From Pseudomonadota bacterium (lineage in GTDB: Bacteria; Pseudomonadota; Alphaproteobacteria; Rhizobiales; Xanthobacteraceae): a stretch of DNA of 44,065 nt. Position 1 is the stretch's first letter. Each line of letters starts with the position of its first letter. A program made the translations under genes and the position numbers. Positions 25,101-33,352 of the stretch are shown piece by piece. The stretch spans positions 1-44,065 of the forward strand of contig JACQAE010000231.1 in the NCBI GenBank assembly GCA_016195095.1. The letters are read 5' to 3'. The notes beneath the pieces were generated by a model. It did no database searches, was not told the DNA's origin, and saw only the letters and a list, made by a program, of their open reading frames with translations.

Positions 25101-27337
25101 TTGCCGGGCTTGCGGCGGGAGAGGAGGCGCGCGTCGTCGTCGCTGCGGTCGATGTTGGCATTCTCAATCTCACCAATTACAAGCCGCCGCAACCGGAAGA
25201 GCATTATCTCGGTCAGCGCGCGCTCTCCGCCGCCATTCGCGACATCTATGGTCAGCTGATCGATGGAATGCAAGGCGCGCGCGGGCAGTTGCGCTCCGGC
25301 GGCGACGCCGCTGCCGCATTGCAGGCGAGCCCGCCGACGCAAGCGCCGCTGGCCCTTTATTCCGGCATCGTGACCGTCCGCGCCGACGGAGCCGCCACCG
25401 TGAGTTTCGAAATGCCGCAATTCGCCGGCACGGTCCGCGTCATGGCGGTCGCCTGGAGCGGCGACAAGGTGGGCCATGGCGTGAGTGACGTCGTGGTGCG
25501 CGATCCGGTCGTGTTGACCGCGACGCTGCCGCGCTTTCTATTGTCGGGCGATCAGAGCAATGCGCGTCTTGAGCTCGACAATGTCGAGGGCGCAGCGGGC
25601 GAATACCGCGTGGCCGTTGCCGGCACCGGTCCACTAAAATATGGCGCGGACGCGTCTCACACGTTGCGCCTGGGGGCAAAAGAGCGCGGCGCGGTCGCGT
25701 TGCCATTGACGGCTCTTGGCGCCGGAATTGCCGACATCACAGTGCGCGTGTCGGGACCGGGCGAGTTTCGCGCCGAGCGCAGCTATCGTTTGGCGGTGAG
25801 GCCGCCGACGCAGATCGTGGGGCGACGCACGGTCAAGACGCTGGCGCGGGGCGAGAGCCTGACATTGTCGCGCGACCTCTTTGCCGAGCTTGTGGAGGGC
25901 ACCGGAAGTATCGGGGTCTCCATCGGACCCTCGAGCGCACTCGACGCGGCGACGCTCCTCAATGCGCTTGATCGCTATCCGTTCGGCTGTTCCGAGCAAA
26001 TCGCCAGTCGGGCGCTGCCGCTTCTCTACGTCAACGACCTGGCGAGCGAAGCCCACATCGCCCTCGACGAAGCCGTCGACCAGCGCGTTCGCGATGCCAT
26101 CGATCGGCTGCTGGCGCGCCAGGATTCCAGCGGGTCCTTCGGCCTGTGGTCCGCCGGCGGCGGCGACGTCTGGCTCGATGCCTATATCACAGACTTTCTG
26201 ACGCGCGCACGCGAGAGGGGCTTCGCGGTTCCCGATATCGCCTTGCGGCTGGCGCTCGACCGATTGCGCAATTTTGCGGCGATTGCGGCGGAGCCGCGCA
26301 AGGACGTCGGGCGCGATCTTGCTTATGCGCTCTATGTGCTGGCGCGCAGCGGCGCGGCGCCTGTCGGTGATCTGCGCTACGTCGCCGACACGCAAATCGA
26401 TGCGATCGATACGCCGCTGGCAAAGGCGCAGATCGCCGCGGCGCTGTCGCTCCTTGGCGACCGCGTGCGGGCCGAACGCGTGTTTGCCGCCGCGGTCGCC
26501 GCGGTCATGCCGCCGGAGGCTTTCGAGTTCGGCCGGGTTGACTACGGCTCAACCTTGCGCGATGCGGCGGCGGTCGTGGCATTGGCGATCGAGGGCGGCG
26601 CGCCACGGCCGGCGATCCTCAACGCAGTCGCGCGCGTGGAGGCGGCGCGGTCGGGCGCGACCTTTACCTCGACCCAGGAAAACGCCTGGATGGTGCTCGC
26701 GGCGCGGGCGCTGGCGCGGGATTTTCGTATTTCGCTCGATGTCGACGGCGAGGCGCGCAAGGAACCGCTCTATCGCACCTTCAAGCCGGCAGAATTGACC
26801 GACCCGGTACGCATCACCAATACCGGCGACGCGCCATTGCAGGCGGTCGTATCGGTCAACGGCGCACCGATCACGGCGGAGCCGCCGGCGGAAAAGGGCT
26901 TCAAGATCGAACGCCTTTACCACACGCTGTCAGGCGAGCCTGCCGACCCGGCGAACACGCGCCAGAACACGCGCTTTGCCGTGGTGCTGAAGATCACCGA
27001 GCCACGCCCGCAATATGGCCGTATCATCGTGGCCGATTACCTGCCCGCCGGGTTCGAGATCGATAATCCCCGCCTCGTTTCTTCCGGCGAAGCGGGGAGC
27101 CTGCCGTGGATCGAGGATGCTGCGGAGCCGGTGCATGCCGAATTTCGCGACGACCGTTTCACCGCGGCGTTTGATCGCAAGGCCAGCGATCCGGCGACAT
27201 TCACCGTCGCCTATATCGTGCGCGCGGTGTCGCCAGGTCGATATGTTCTGCCGCAGGCGTTCGTCGAAGACATGTATCGGCCGGACCGCTTTGGCCGCAC
27301 GACGAGTGGACAGATCGAGGTGACGGCCGCGCGATGA
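22118..27337 (+). CDS. Alpha-2-macroglobulin family protein (large, thioester-bearing)
   Basis: A 1739-residue periplasmic protein of the bacterial A2M family, thought to trap proteases that reach the periplasm. Signal peptide LLRTGIAAGLLAMLFVPATIA; no lipobox Cys, unlike E. coli ECAM. Residues about 30-215 are a helical repeat (AFAKNDPLTGMKLLSQAV, EPGDAAIWKILARTIL), probably TPR-like. Macroglobulin domains follow, with YPERGVYRRGESVHLTALLR. The thioester motif is YPFGCSEQIASRALPLLY, with Cys1291 and Gln1294, preceded by the MG7/CUB-like region. It ends in a domain rich in strands (EDMYRPDRFGRTT). ATG 22118 follows GGGAGGA at 8 bases. The last four bases overlap pbpC, giving the conserved A2M-PBP1C operon. 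Confidence 0.95.
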   Translation: MLALLRTGIAAGLLAMLFVPATIAQPTSKPFARADLADAAIRLEAQIKADAGAVAKSAATLRREADVAFAKNDPLTGMKLLSQAVAAEPGDAAIWKILARTILQIRAANDSERGALLARASTAAYIAYQRATSAGEESEGLAVLGRALALRRLWRPALDAMRLSLDLREVADVRGEYEKMRDDHGFRLLDYTVDSDAASPRACFQFSEALAGKRADYSPFIAVAGIERPALSSDDKQICVEGLRHGERYTMTVRAGLASVVRETLARSAQFTIYVRDRKPFARFAGKAYVLARTGQKGIPVVSVNTNAVSLEVYRVGDRNLTDTVLGRDFQRNLDRYEVERIANRNGTLVWKGVLKVESSLNVEATTAFAVDEVLGSPAPGVYAVVAEAAGAARGESYEALSTQWFIVSDLGLTAFSGNDGIHVFVNSLATAEPRGEVDVRLLARNNEVLATRRTDRSGHAVFAPGLARGGGGQAPAMLVGADPRGDYSFLSLRTPAFELSDRGVTGRPAPVGLDAFVYPERGVYRRGESVHLTALLRDGQGRAVLGAPLTMVIERPDGVEYRRAVLPDAGIGGRAMSAPITATAPGGTWRAKAFADPKGAPIGEATFLVEDYVPDRLEFDLKSPAAAIASGKPIDVIVDGRYLYGAPAANLDLEGEIVVGVAKERPGYRGYHFGSVGEDEDLASERAPIEELPQTDAAGRAAFAVRLGKLPATTRPLEARVVIRMAESGGRAVERAVSIPVVPSANMIGVKPLFKGRSLRQDDMATFDIALVAPDGKAVGADALRYEMLKIETKYQWYRRGSSWNWEAIKSTRRVADGVVAAPAEKPGRISVAVSWGRYRLDVSSGDPNAPLTSIAFDAGFYAEASADTPDLLEIALDKSEYGAGDTMNVAITAPSAGKLDVNIVGESLLATVTRDIPAGQSSVPVTLGRDWSGGAYVVATLRRPLDAGASRMPGRAIGVQWFSIDRRARTLSVDLKSPALARPGATLQVPMRIAGLAAGEEARVVVAAVDVGILNLTNYKPPQPEEHYLGQRALSAAIRDIYGQLIDGMQGARGQLRSGGDAAAALQASPPTQAPLALYSGIVTVRADGAATVSFEMPQFAGTVRVMAVAWSGDKVGHGVSDVVVRDPVVLTATLPRFLLSGDQSNARLELDNVEGAAGEYRVAVAGTGPLKYGADASHTLRLGAKERGAVALPLTALGAGIADITVRVSGPGEFRAERSYRLAVRPPTQIVGRRTVKTLARGESLTLSRDLFAELVEGTGSIGVSIGPSSALDAATLLNALDRYPFGCSEQIASRALPLLYVNDLASEAHIALDEAVDQRVRDAIDRLLARQDSSGSFGLWSAGGGDVWLDAYITDFLTRARERGFAVPDIALRLALDRLRNFAAIAAEPRKDVGRDLAYALYVLARSGAAPVGDLRYVADTQIDAIDTPLAKAQIAAALSLLGDRVRAERVFAAAVAAVMPPEAFEFGRVDYGSTLRDAAAVVALAIEGGAPRPAILNAVARVEAARSGATFTSTQENAWMVLAARALARDFRISLDVDGEARKEPLYRTFKPAELTDPVRITNTGDAPLQAVVSVNGAPITAEPPAEKGFKIERLYHTLSGEPADPANTRQNTRFAVVLKITEPRPQYGRIIVADYLPAGFEIDNPRLVSSGEAGSLPWIEDAAEPVHAEFRDDRFTAAFDRKASDPATFTVAYIVRAVSPGRYVLPQAFVEDMYRPDRFGRTTSGQIEVTAAR

Positions 27338-29403
27338 GGAGGACGAACTATTGGATTTTGGGCATTGCCGCGGTCTTAGCCGCCGGCGGCTTGCTGCTCG
27401 GTGGACTCCTCTATCGCCTCGACGCGCCAACGCGTGCCGCGGACATTGATTTTTCCACGGTCGTCGTCGATCGTAACGGCCTCATGTTACGATCCTATGC
27501 GACAGAGGAGGGGCGCTGGCGTTTGCCTGTCGCGATCGAGGATGTCGATCCACGATTCGTCGACTTGTTGCTGACCTACGAGGACAAGCGGTTTCGCACC
27601 CACCATGGAGTTGATCCACTGGCGTTGGGCAGGGCCGCGTGGCAATTGATCACCAACGGACGCATCGTCTCGGGCGGCTCGACGCTGACCATGCAGGTCG
27701 CGCGCCTCCTCGCACCGCGTCGCGAACGCTCGCTTGGCGCCAAGCTTCGCCAGATCGTCCGCGCGATTGCGTTGGAAAGACGGATTGGCAAGGGCGGTGT
27801 GCTGGCGCTCTATCTCAATCTCGCGCCCTATGGCGGCAATATCGAGGGCGTACGAGCCGCGTCCTATGCCTATTTCGGCAAGGAGCCGCGATGGCTGACC
27901 CAGGGAGAGGCGGCGCTGCTTGTGGCATTGCCGCAATCACCCGAGGCGCGCCGCCCGGACCGCTCGGCGCTGGCCGCGCGTGCAGCGCGTGACCGCGTTC
28001 TTGATCGGCTCGCGGCCGGCGGCCGCATTGCTCAAGCGCAAGTCGCGCGCGCGAAGGTCGAGCGTTTTTCCGGCAGGCGCATGCCCATGCCGATGCTCGC
28101 GCCGCATGCCGCCAACCAGGCGGTCGCGGCGGCGCCTGGCCGCCGCCTGCACCGCCTGAGCATCGACGCGCGGCTGCAAAAAAGTCTGGAGGATCTCGCA
28201 CGCGATCGCGCGCATGCTCTCGGGCGCGACGTTTCGCTCGCCATCCTTGCCGTCGACAACGCGTCCGGTGAGGTCATCGCGCGCGTTGCGTCCGCCGATT
28301 ATTTCGACGATCGTCGCGCTGGACAGGTGGACATGACTCAGGCGTCGCGATCGCCTGGGTCGGCGCTCAAGCCATTCATTTATGGATTGGGATTTGAGGA
28401 CGGGCTGATCCACCCGGAGACGCTGATCGACGACCGGCCGGCGCGTTATGGCGACTATGCGCCGGCGAATTTTGATTTACATTACCAAGGCACCGTGACG
28501 GTTCGGCGCGCGTTGCAGATGTCGCTCAATGTCCCGGCGGTGGCGGTCCTTGACCGGGTCGGGGCGAGCCGCTTTGCCGCGCGGCTGAGCGATGCCGGCG
28601 CGGTGCTGGCGCTGCCGAAAGGCGAGGCGCCCGGCCTTGCGGTGGCGCTGGGCGGCGCCGGGATCAAGCTGACCGACCTTGTCACGCTCTATGCTGGAAT
28701 TGCGCGCCAGGGCATGGCGATGCCCCTGCGCGAGCGGCTCGATGCGCAGGCGCCGACGCGCGCCCCGCGCCGGCTCATGGACGCCGCCGCAGCGTGGTAC
28801 GTCGCTCATATTCTGCGTGGAACGCCGCCACCGGACAATGCCGTTGGTGAGCGCATCGCCTTCAAGACCGGCACTTCGTATGGATATAGGGATGCCTGGT
28901 CCGTTGGCTTCGATGGCAGGCGCACGATCGGCGTATGGGTCGGCCGCGCCGATGGCGCCCCAGTTGCCGGCCTGAGCGGACGAACGGCGGCGGCACCCAT
29001 TCTCTTTGACGCGTTCGCACGCGGCGGACCGCCGGTGCAACCGCGCACGCCGGCGCCGAAAGGCGTCTTGTTGACCACCACGGCACGATTGCCGGTTCCG
29101 CTGCGCCGCTACCGGCCGGGATCGATGGGCCCCGAGCAGACCGAACCGCCATTGCGCATCGTATTCCCGCCCAACGGCGCGCGCCTTGATCTGGTGGATG
29201 CGCCAGACGCGGGTCGCGAGCCGGTTGCGCTCAAGATCGCCGGCGGGTTCGGGCCGATCACCGTCATTGTCAACGGGCGCCCATTGCCGGCGTTTAACGA
29301 CCGGCGCGGACTGTTTTTCCGTCCCGACGGCCCTGGTTTCGTGCGCGTGACGGTCATGGATGGACGGGGCAAGGCCGACAGCGTACAGCTCCGGCTGGAA
29401 TGA
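27334..29403 (+). CDS. pbpC: Penicillin-binding protein 1C
   Basis: A bifunctional class-A PBP that polymerises and cross-links peptidoglycan at the outer face of the inner membrane. An uncleaved signal anchor (WILGIAAVLAAGGLLLGGLL) precedes the glycosyltransferase domain, with catalytic Glu83 in YEDKRFRTHHGVD and GGSTLTMQVARL. The transpeptidase domain has Ser343-Ala-Leu-Lys346 in SPGSALKP, SLN at residues 397-399, and KTGTS from Lys511. A C-terminal PBP1C-type domain (about residues 590-689) follows, ending in VTVMDGRGKADSVQLRLE. The length of 689 is a little short of E. coli PbpC (about 770). It overlaps the A2M gene by ATGA. The A2M partner suggests they act as a unit at damaged wall. Confidence 0.96.
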   Translation: MRRTNYWILGIAAVLAAGGLLLGGLLYRLDAPTRAADIDFSTVVVDRNGLMLRSYATEEGRWRLPVAIEDVDPRFVDLLLTYEDKRFRTHHGVDPLALGRAAWQLITNGRIVSGGSTLTMQVARLLAPRRERSLGAKLRQIVRAIALERRIGKGGVLALYLNLAPYGGNIEGVRAASYAYFGKEPRWLTQGEAALLVALPQSPEARRPDRSALAARAARDRVLDRLAAGGRIAQAQVARAKVERFSGRRMPMPMLAPHAANQAVAAAPGRRLHRLSIDARLQKSLEDLARDRAHALGRDVSLAILAVDNASGEVIARVASADYFDDRRAGQVDMTQASRSPGSALKPFIYGLGFEDGLIHPETLIDDRPARYGDYAPANFDLHYQGTVTVRRALQMSLNVPAVAVLDRVGASRFAARLSDAGAVLALPKGEAPGLAVALGGAGIKLTDLVTLYAGIARQGMAMPLRERLDAQAPTRAPRRLMDAAAAWYVAHILRGTPPPDNAVGERIAFKTGTSYGYRDAWSVGFDGRRTIGVWVGRADGAPVAGLSGRTAAAPILFDAFARGGPPVQPRTPAPKGVLLTTTARLPVPLRRYRPGSMGPEQTEPPLRIVFPPNGARLDLVDAPDAGREPVALKIAGGFGPITVIVNGRPLPAFNDRRGLFFRPDGPGFVRVTVMDGRGKADSVQLRLE

Positions 29404-29490
29404 CCGAATTGCCCTCCCGCTGGCAACGCGCCTTCCACGAGCGGTCGCCATTTCGTATCGTACACGCGGCATTCGGGTGAATCTGGCGGC

Positions 29491-31212
29491 ATGACTGCGA
29501 CCATTGGCGATCAGGTTCCGCCCGCGCGGCAATTGCGCGGCGTTTTCGCGCTTCTCGATGTCGCCGTCGGGTCGCATGCGCGCGCAATGGCGCTGCTGGC
29601 GGCGATCGCATTGCTTGCGTTCGTGCCGGGCTTTTTCCAGCTTCCACCGGTTGACCGCGACGAGGCACGCTTTGCCCAGGCCAGCAAGCAGATGCTGGAA
29701 AGCGGCGATTTCATCGACATCCGCTTTCAAGGCGAAACTCGTTACAAGAAACCGGTAGGGATCTATTGGCTACAGGCCGCCGTCGTGGGCGCCGCCGAAA
29801 CGGTCGGCCTGCCGCAGGCGCGGACCACGATCTGGCTTTACCGTATTCCCTCGCTCCTGGGAGCCATCGGCGCCGTGGTGCTGACCTATTGGACCGCGCT
29901 GGCATTCGTTCCCCGTCGCGCGGCGGTGCTGGCGGCGTTGATGCTGGCCGCCTCGCTGCTGCTTGGGGTGGAGGCGCGCCTGGCAAAGACGGATGCCATG
30001 CTGTTGGCAAGCGTCGTCGCGGTCATGGGTGCGCTGGCGCGTGTCTATCTCGGCGCGCATGGCGCCTATGGAAGTCGGTTTCATGGCTGGCGCCTGGCGG
30101 CGATTTTCTGGGTCGCGCTCGCCTGCGGCATCCTCCTCAAGGGCCCGCTGATCCTGCTCATGGCGGGCCTGACGATCGCGGCGCTTGCCATTGTCGACCG
30201 TTCGCTCGCATGGATAAGGATACTGAGGCCACTGAGCGGCCTTTGCCTGGTGCTGGTGATAACGCTGCCTTGGTTCGCCGCCATCCTGTGGCGGAGTGGG
30301 CCGGCCTTCTTGACCGACTCGCTTGGCCGCGACTTGCTCGCCAAGGTGGTCAGCGGCCAGGAAGCCCATGGCGCACCGCCCGGAACCTACCTGCTGCTGT
30401 TCTGGATTACATTCTGGCCGGCCGCGCCGCTCGCGGCGCTGGCTGCGCCAGCCGTGTGGAGAGCTCGGCGCGAGATCGGCGCGCGGTTTTTACTCGCTTG
30501 GCTCGTTCCAAGTTGGATCGTGTTTGAACTGGTCGTGACCAAGTTGCCGCATTACGTATTGCCGCTTTATCCCGCCGTGGCGATCTTGATTGCGGCAGTC
30601 ATGCATCAGAATGCGCTCGCGTCTTCGCGCTGGATGATGTCGCTAACATCGAGCTGGTTTATCGTCAGTTCCACGATCGCCCTCGTCTTGATTATTGCCC
30701 CGATCGCCATTGGCCGGCACCTTGAGCTTCTGGCTTGGCCCTTTGCCGGTGCGGCCGCGGTGTTTGGCCTGCTGGCCTGGTGGCTGTTCGCGGCCGACGG
30801 CGCCGTGCGGTCACTTCTGCGCGCAACCGCTGCCGCGCTCCTCTTGTGGACCGCCGCCTATGGCATCGCGTTTCCAGCATTGCCGACGCTGTTTCCAAGT
30901 GTCCTCATTGCCGAGCGCGTCAAGCAGACCGAGTGTCCAGGCGCCCAATTGGCCAGTGCCGGTTACGGCGAGCCTAGCCTCGTGTTCCTTTCCGGGACGA
31001 AAACGCTACTTACCGATGGGCCGGGGGCGGCAGATTTTCTGCGTCAAGGCGGCTGTCGCTTCGCCGTCATCAGCGCGCGGCAATTATCCGCGTTCGCACA
31101 ACGGGCGGAAGCAACGGGCGTGCGCTATTCGCTGGTGCAACGTTTCGATGGCGTCAACTTCTCGGCCGGCCGGGCCGTTTCGCTGTCGCTTTACCGCGGT
31201 GAACCGCGATGA
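29491..31212 (+). CDS. GT39 / ArnT-like membrane glycosyltransferase
   Basis: A polyprenyl-phosphate-sugar-dependent glycosyltransferase of the PMT/ArnT fold, 573 residues with about 12 helices. The acidic catalytic motif is seen in FFQLPPVDRDEARFAQASKQMLESGDFIDIRF, followed by a conserved KPVGIYWLQAA. ArnT-like enzymes transfer sugars such as aminoarabinose, galacturonate or mannose to lipid A or core on the periplasmic side. Its neighbours PAP2, GT2 and LAB_N form a single run that fits remodelling of lipid A, the GT2 making the polyprenyl-sugar donor, and the PAP2 removing a phosphate. The specific sugar is not readable from sequence. Start ATG 29491 has only a weak ribosome site (GGGTGA at some distance). 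Confidence 0.9.
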   Translation: MTATIGDQVPPARQLRGVFALLDVAVGSHARAMALLAAIALLAFVPGFFQLPPVDRDEARFAQASKQMLESGDFIDIRFQGETRYKKPVGIYWLQAAVVGAAETVGLPQARTTIWLYRIPSLLGAIGAVVLTYWTALAFVPRRAAVLAALMLAASLLLGVEARLAKTDAMLLASVVAVMGALARVYLGAHGAYGSRFHGWRLAAIFWVALACGILLKGPLILLMAGLTIAALAIVDRSLAWIRILRPLSGLCLVLVITLPWFAAILWRSGPAFLTDSLGRDLLAKVVSGQEAHGAPPGTYLLLFWITFWPAAPLAALAAPAVWRARREIGARFLLAWLVPSWIVFELVVTKLPHYVLPLYPAVAILIAAVMHQNALASSRWMMSLTSSWFIVSSTIALVLIIAPIAIGRHLELLAWPFAGAAAVFGLLAWWLFAADGAVRSLLRATAAALLLWTAAYGIAFPALPTLFPSVLIAERVKQTECPGAQLASAGYGEPSLVFLSGTKTLLTDGPGAADFLRQGGCRFAVISARQLSAFAQRAEATGVRYSLVQRFDGVNFSAGRAVSLSLYRGEPR

Positions 31213-32063
31213 GCGGGGAAGCACGATTGCCGGCCGTACCGTTGCCGCCGGATCGCGGTCCGGCCGCGCGTGTCGCGGTCGCGCTTGTGGCGTGGTTGCG
31301 CGTATTGTTGAGGTCGTCTTATCGCCGCGACACGGGCGCGGCGAGCCGTATGCGCTATGCGCAGGTCGCCGGCGGCGCGTTCGCAATATTTGCCGTGATT
31401 GTTGTGATCATGATTTACGTCGACGCCGCGGTTATGGCCTGGCAGCGGCAATTGCCGCGCGACGTGATTGTTTTTTTCGCGCAGGTCACGGAATTTGGTC
31501 GCGCGGCCTGGCTGCTCATTCCGCTCGCGCTGATGATGTTGTTGATTGCGAGTATGAGTTCGCCGCTGCTTGGACGCATGTCCAACCTGGTATTCGCGGC
31601 GCTGGTCGCGCGTATTGGATATTTATTCGTGGCGATCGGCCTGCCGAGCCTTGTCGTGACCATCACCAAGCGGCTAATCGGACGCGTGCGTCCCTCCGAG
31701 CTTGGTCCACTGGCATTTGAACCAATGTCCTGGCGCGCGGCCTATGCTAGCCTGCCCTCTGGCCACGCCACGACGGCGTTTGCGGCGCTCGTGGCTATCG
31801 GCTACCTGTGGCCGCGAATGCGCCCCGTCCTTTGGGTCTACGCGCTGCTCATTGCCGCCAGCCGCGTCGTGTTGCGCGCGCATTTTCCAAGCGATGTCAT
31901 TGCCGGTGCCGCTTGCGGGGCAATTGGCGCATGGCTGGTGCGCGAATGGTTCGCGGCGAGGCGGTTGGGATTTGTTCGCTCACCCGATGGCGGTATCGTG
32001 GCGTTCCCGGGGCCGTCGCTGCAACGCCTGAAAAGGGTTGCCGGCCGCGCCTTCGGTCATTAG
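31209..32063 (+). CDS. PAP2-family lipid phosphatase
   Basis: A membrane phosphatase of 284 residues with about six helices. The three PAP2 signature parts are present: KRLIGRVRPSE (KxxxxxxRP), ASLPSGHATTAF (PSGH) and SRVVLRAHFPSDVIAGA (SRxxxxxHxxxD). The catalytic His residues are in PSGH and in AHFPSDV. In this gene setting it resembles LpxE/LpxF-type lipid A 1- or 4'-phosphatases, which would expose a position for the GT39 enzyme; undecaprenyl-pyrophosphate phosphatase is the alternative. ATG 31209 overlaps the GT39 stop by ATGA, so the genes are coupled. The N-terminal 70 residues are hydrophilic or charged. Confidence 0.9.
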   Translation: MSGEARLPAVPLPPDRGPAARVAVALVAWLRVLLRSSYRRDTGAASRMRYAQVAGGAFAIFAVIVVIMIYVDAAVMAWQRQLPRDVIVFFAQVTEFGRAAWLLIPLALMMLLIASMSSPLLGRMSNLVFAALVARIGYLFVAIGLPSLVVTITKRLIGRVRPSELGPLAFEPMSWRAAYASLPSGHATTAFAALVAIGYLWPRMRPVLWVYALLIAASRVVLRAHFPSDVIAGAACGAIGAWLVREWFAARRLGFVRSPDGGIVAFPGPSLQRLKRVAGRAFGH

Positions 32064-32118
32064 AACGCATCGACGGATGGCGCCGACGCAGTCGACGCCG
32101 CGCGGACAGGAACGACCG

Positions 32119-32877
32119 ATGAGCGATTCGAATGTGCGCACGGCTGCTGCGGCGGAGCCGGCGGTTTCGGTCGTTGTTCCGGTTCGCAACGAGGCTGGCA
32201 ACGTCGCGCCGCTGGTTGGCGAAATTATCGCCGCGCTGGCCGGTCGCTGGGGTTTTGAGATTGTCTATGTCGATGACGGTTCGCGCGATACGACGGGCGA
32301 GGAGCTGCGAACGCTGATGCTCGTGACCCCGCAATTGCGCTGTGTGCGCCATGCGGTTTCCGCGGGCCAGTCGGCTGCGGTTCGCGGCGGCGTCGCGGCG
32401 GCGCGCGCGCCATTTATCGCGACCCTTGACGGCGATGGGCAGAATGACCCCGCTTTCATACCCGCCATGGTCGAGGCGCTGATTAAGGGAGGGCCGCGAA
32501 CCGGCCTCGTCGCCGGCCAGCGCGTTGGGCGCAAGGCGTCGGCTTTCAAACGCTTGCAGTCGCGTATAGCCAATTCCGTACGCGCCGTCGTTCTTGCCGA
32601 TGGGACGCGTGATACCGGATGTGGTCTCAAGGCGTTTCGCCGCGATGTTTTCCTCATGCTTCCGTATTTCGACGGCTTGCATCGTTTCCTGCCGGCGCTG
32701 GTGCGTCGCGAGGGGTTCGATATTGCTTACGTCGATGTCGTCGACCGCGAGCGCCGGCATGGACATTCGAACTATGGGCTGTGGGATCGCCTGTGGGTCG
32801 GAATGCTCGATCTGTGTGGAGTCTGGTGGTTGATCCGCCGGCGCAAGAAGGTTTCGGTGGTAACGGAGAATCATTGA
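32119..32877 (+). CDS. Family 2 glycosyltransferase (polyprenyl-phosphate sugar synthase, DPM1-like)
   Basis: A GT-A enzyme of 252 residues that makes a polyprenyl-phosphate-linked sugar from a nucleotide sugar. The N-terminal block is SVVVPVRNEAGNVAPLVGEI and IVYVDDGSRDTTGEEL; the DxD-like region is IATLDGDGQNDPAFIP. Then AGQRVGRKASAFKRLQSRIANSVRA, DTGCGLKAFRRDVFLMLPYFDGLHRFLPALV and the ERRHGHSNYGLWDRLW tail, typical of DPM1/PglC-like sugar transferases that lack a membrane domain. ATG 32119 follows CAGGA. It probably supplies the donor to the GT39 enzyme, as with ArnC-ArnT or Rgt enzymes. The stop overlaps the next start. Confidence 0.92.
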   Translation: MSDSNVRTAAAAEPAVSVVVPVRNEAGNVAPLVGEIIAALAGRWGFEIVYVDDGSRDTTGEELRTLMLVTPQLRCVRHAVSAGQSAAVRGGVAAARAPFIATLDGDGQNDPAFIPAMVEALIKGGPRTGLVAGQRVGRKASAFKRLQSRIANSVRAVVLADGTRDTGCGLKAFRRDVFLMLPYFDGLHRFLPALVRREGFDIAYVDVVDRERRHGHSNYGLWDRLWVGMLDLCGVWWLIRRRKKVSVVTENH

Positions 32878-33215
32878 TGTTGATCAATATCGGCACCCAG
32901 CTAGGCGCCTTTTTTCACGAAGTTTTTGTCGCGAAGTTCGATTTCTGGCTGGTGTTTGGCATGGTCGCGCAGTTTCTTTTCGCCGGGCGCTTCCTTGTGC
33001 AGTGGATTTCGAGCGAACGGGCCGGCAAGAGCATCATCCCGGTCGCGTTCTGGTTTTTCTCCATGGGCGGCGGCCTGATGACGCTCGTCTACGGCGTCGT
33101 CAAGCGCGAGCCGGTCATCATCGTCGGCCAGACGTTTGGCATTCTCGTCTACCTGCGAAATCTCTATTTCATCAATCGCGATCGCCGCCTACCCGCGTCG
33201 CAACGGGCGCAGTGA
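32877..33215 (+). CDS. LAB_N (lipid A biosynthesis N-terminal domain) small membrane protein
   Basis: A 112-residue protein with three helices matching the domain that precedes LpxB in many bacteria and occurs alone in polyprenyl-sugar clusters. Marks: FWLVFGMVAQFLFAGRFLVQWISSERAGKSIIPVAFWFFSMGGG and PVIIVGQTFGILVYLRNLYFI. The ATG at 32877 overlaps the GT2 stop (TGATG), showing translational coupling. Upstream in-frame sequence is not needed. Its job is not known; by context it helps transport or present the lipid-linked sugar. A strong supporter of the lipid-modification reading of this four-gene run. Confidence 0.93.
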   Translation: MLINIGTQLGAFFHEVFVAKFDFWLVFGMVAQFLFAGRFLVQWISSERAGKSIIPVAFWFFSMGGGLMTLVYGVVKREPVIIVGQTFGILVYLRNLYFINRDRRLPASQRAQ

Positions 33216-33352
33216 ACGGATGGGAGATGGCGCGCCGCCGCGGTTGTCACGTCGGAAATCAGGGAGCTGGAACGTTACGGCGATTCCAATCGCTCCCTTC
33301 CGCGCCGCCTTCGGTCGAGCGAATCCTAAAGCGCTTGTGCGCATTCTCAAAT

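Noticed and set aside
22808-25477. Long minus-strand frames inside the macroglobulin gene
   Set aside because: Antisense to a continuous 1739-residue protein with a thioester motif; amino-acid composition is typical of GC-rich shadow frames.
28477-29730. 417-codon minus-strand frame over pbpC and the GT39 gene
   Set aside because: Antisense to intact PBP and GT39 motifs; no domain visible.
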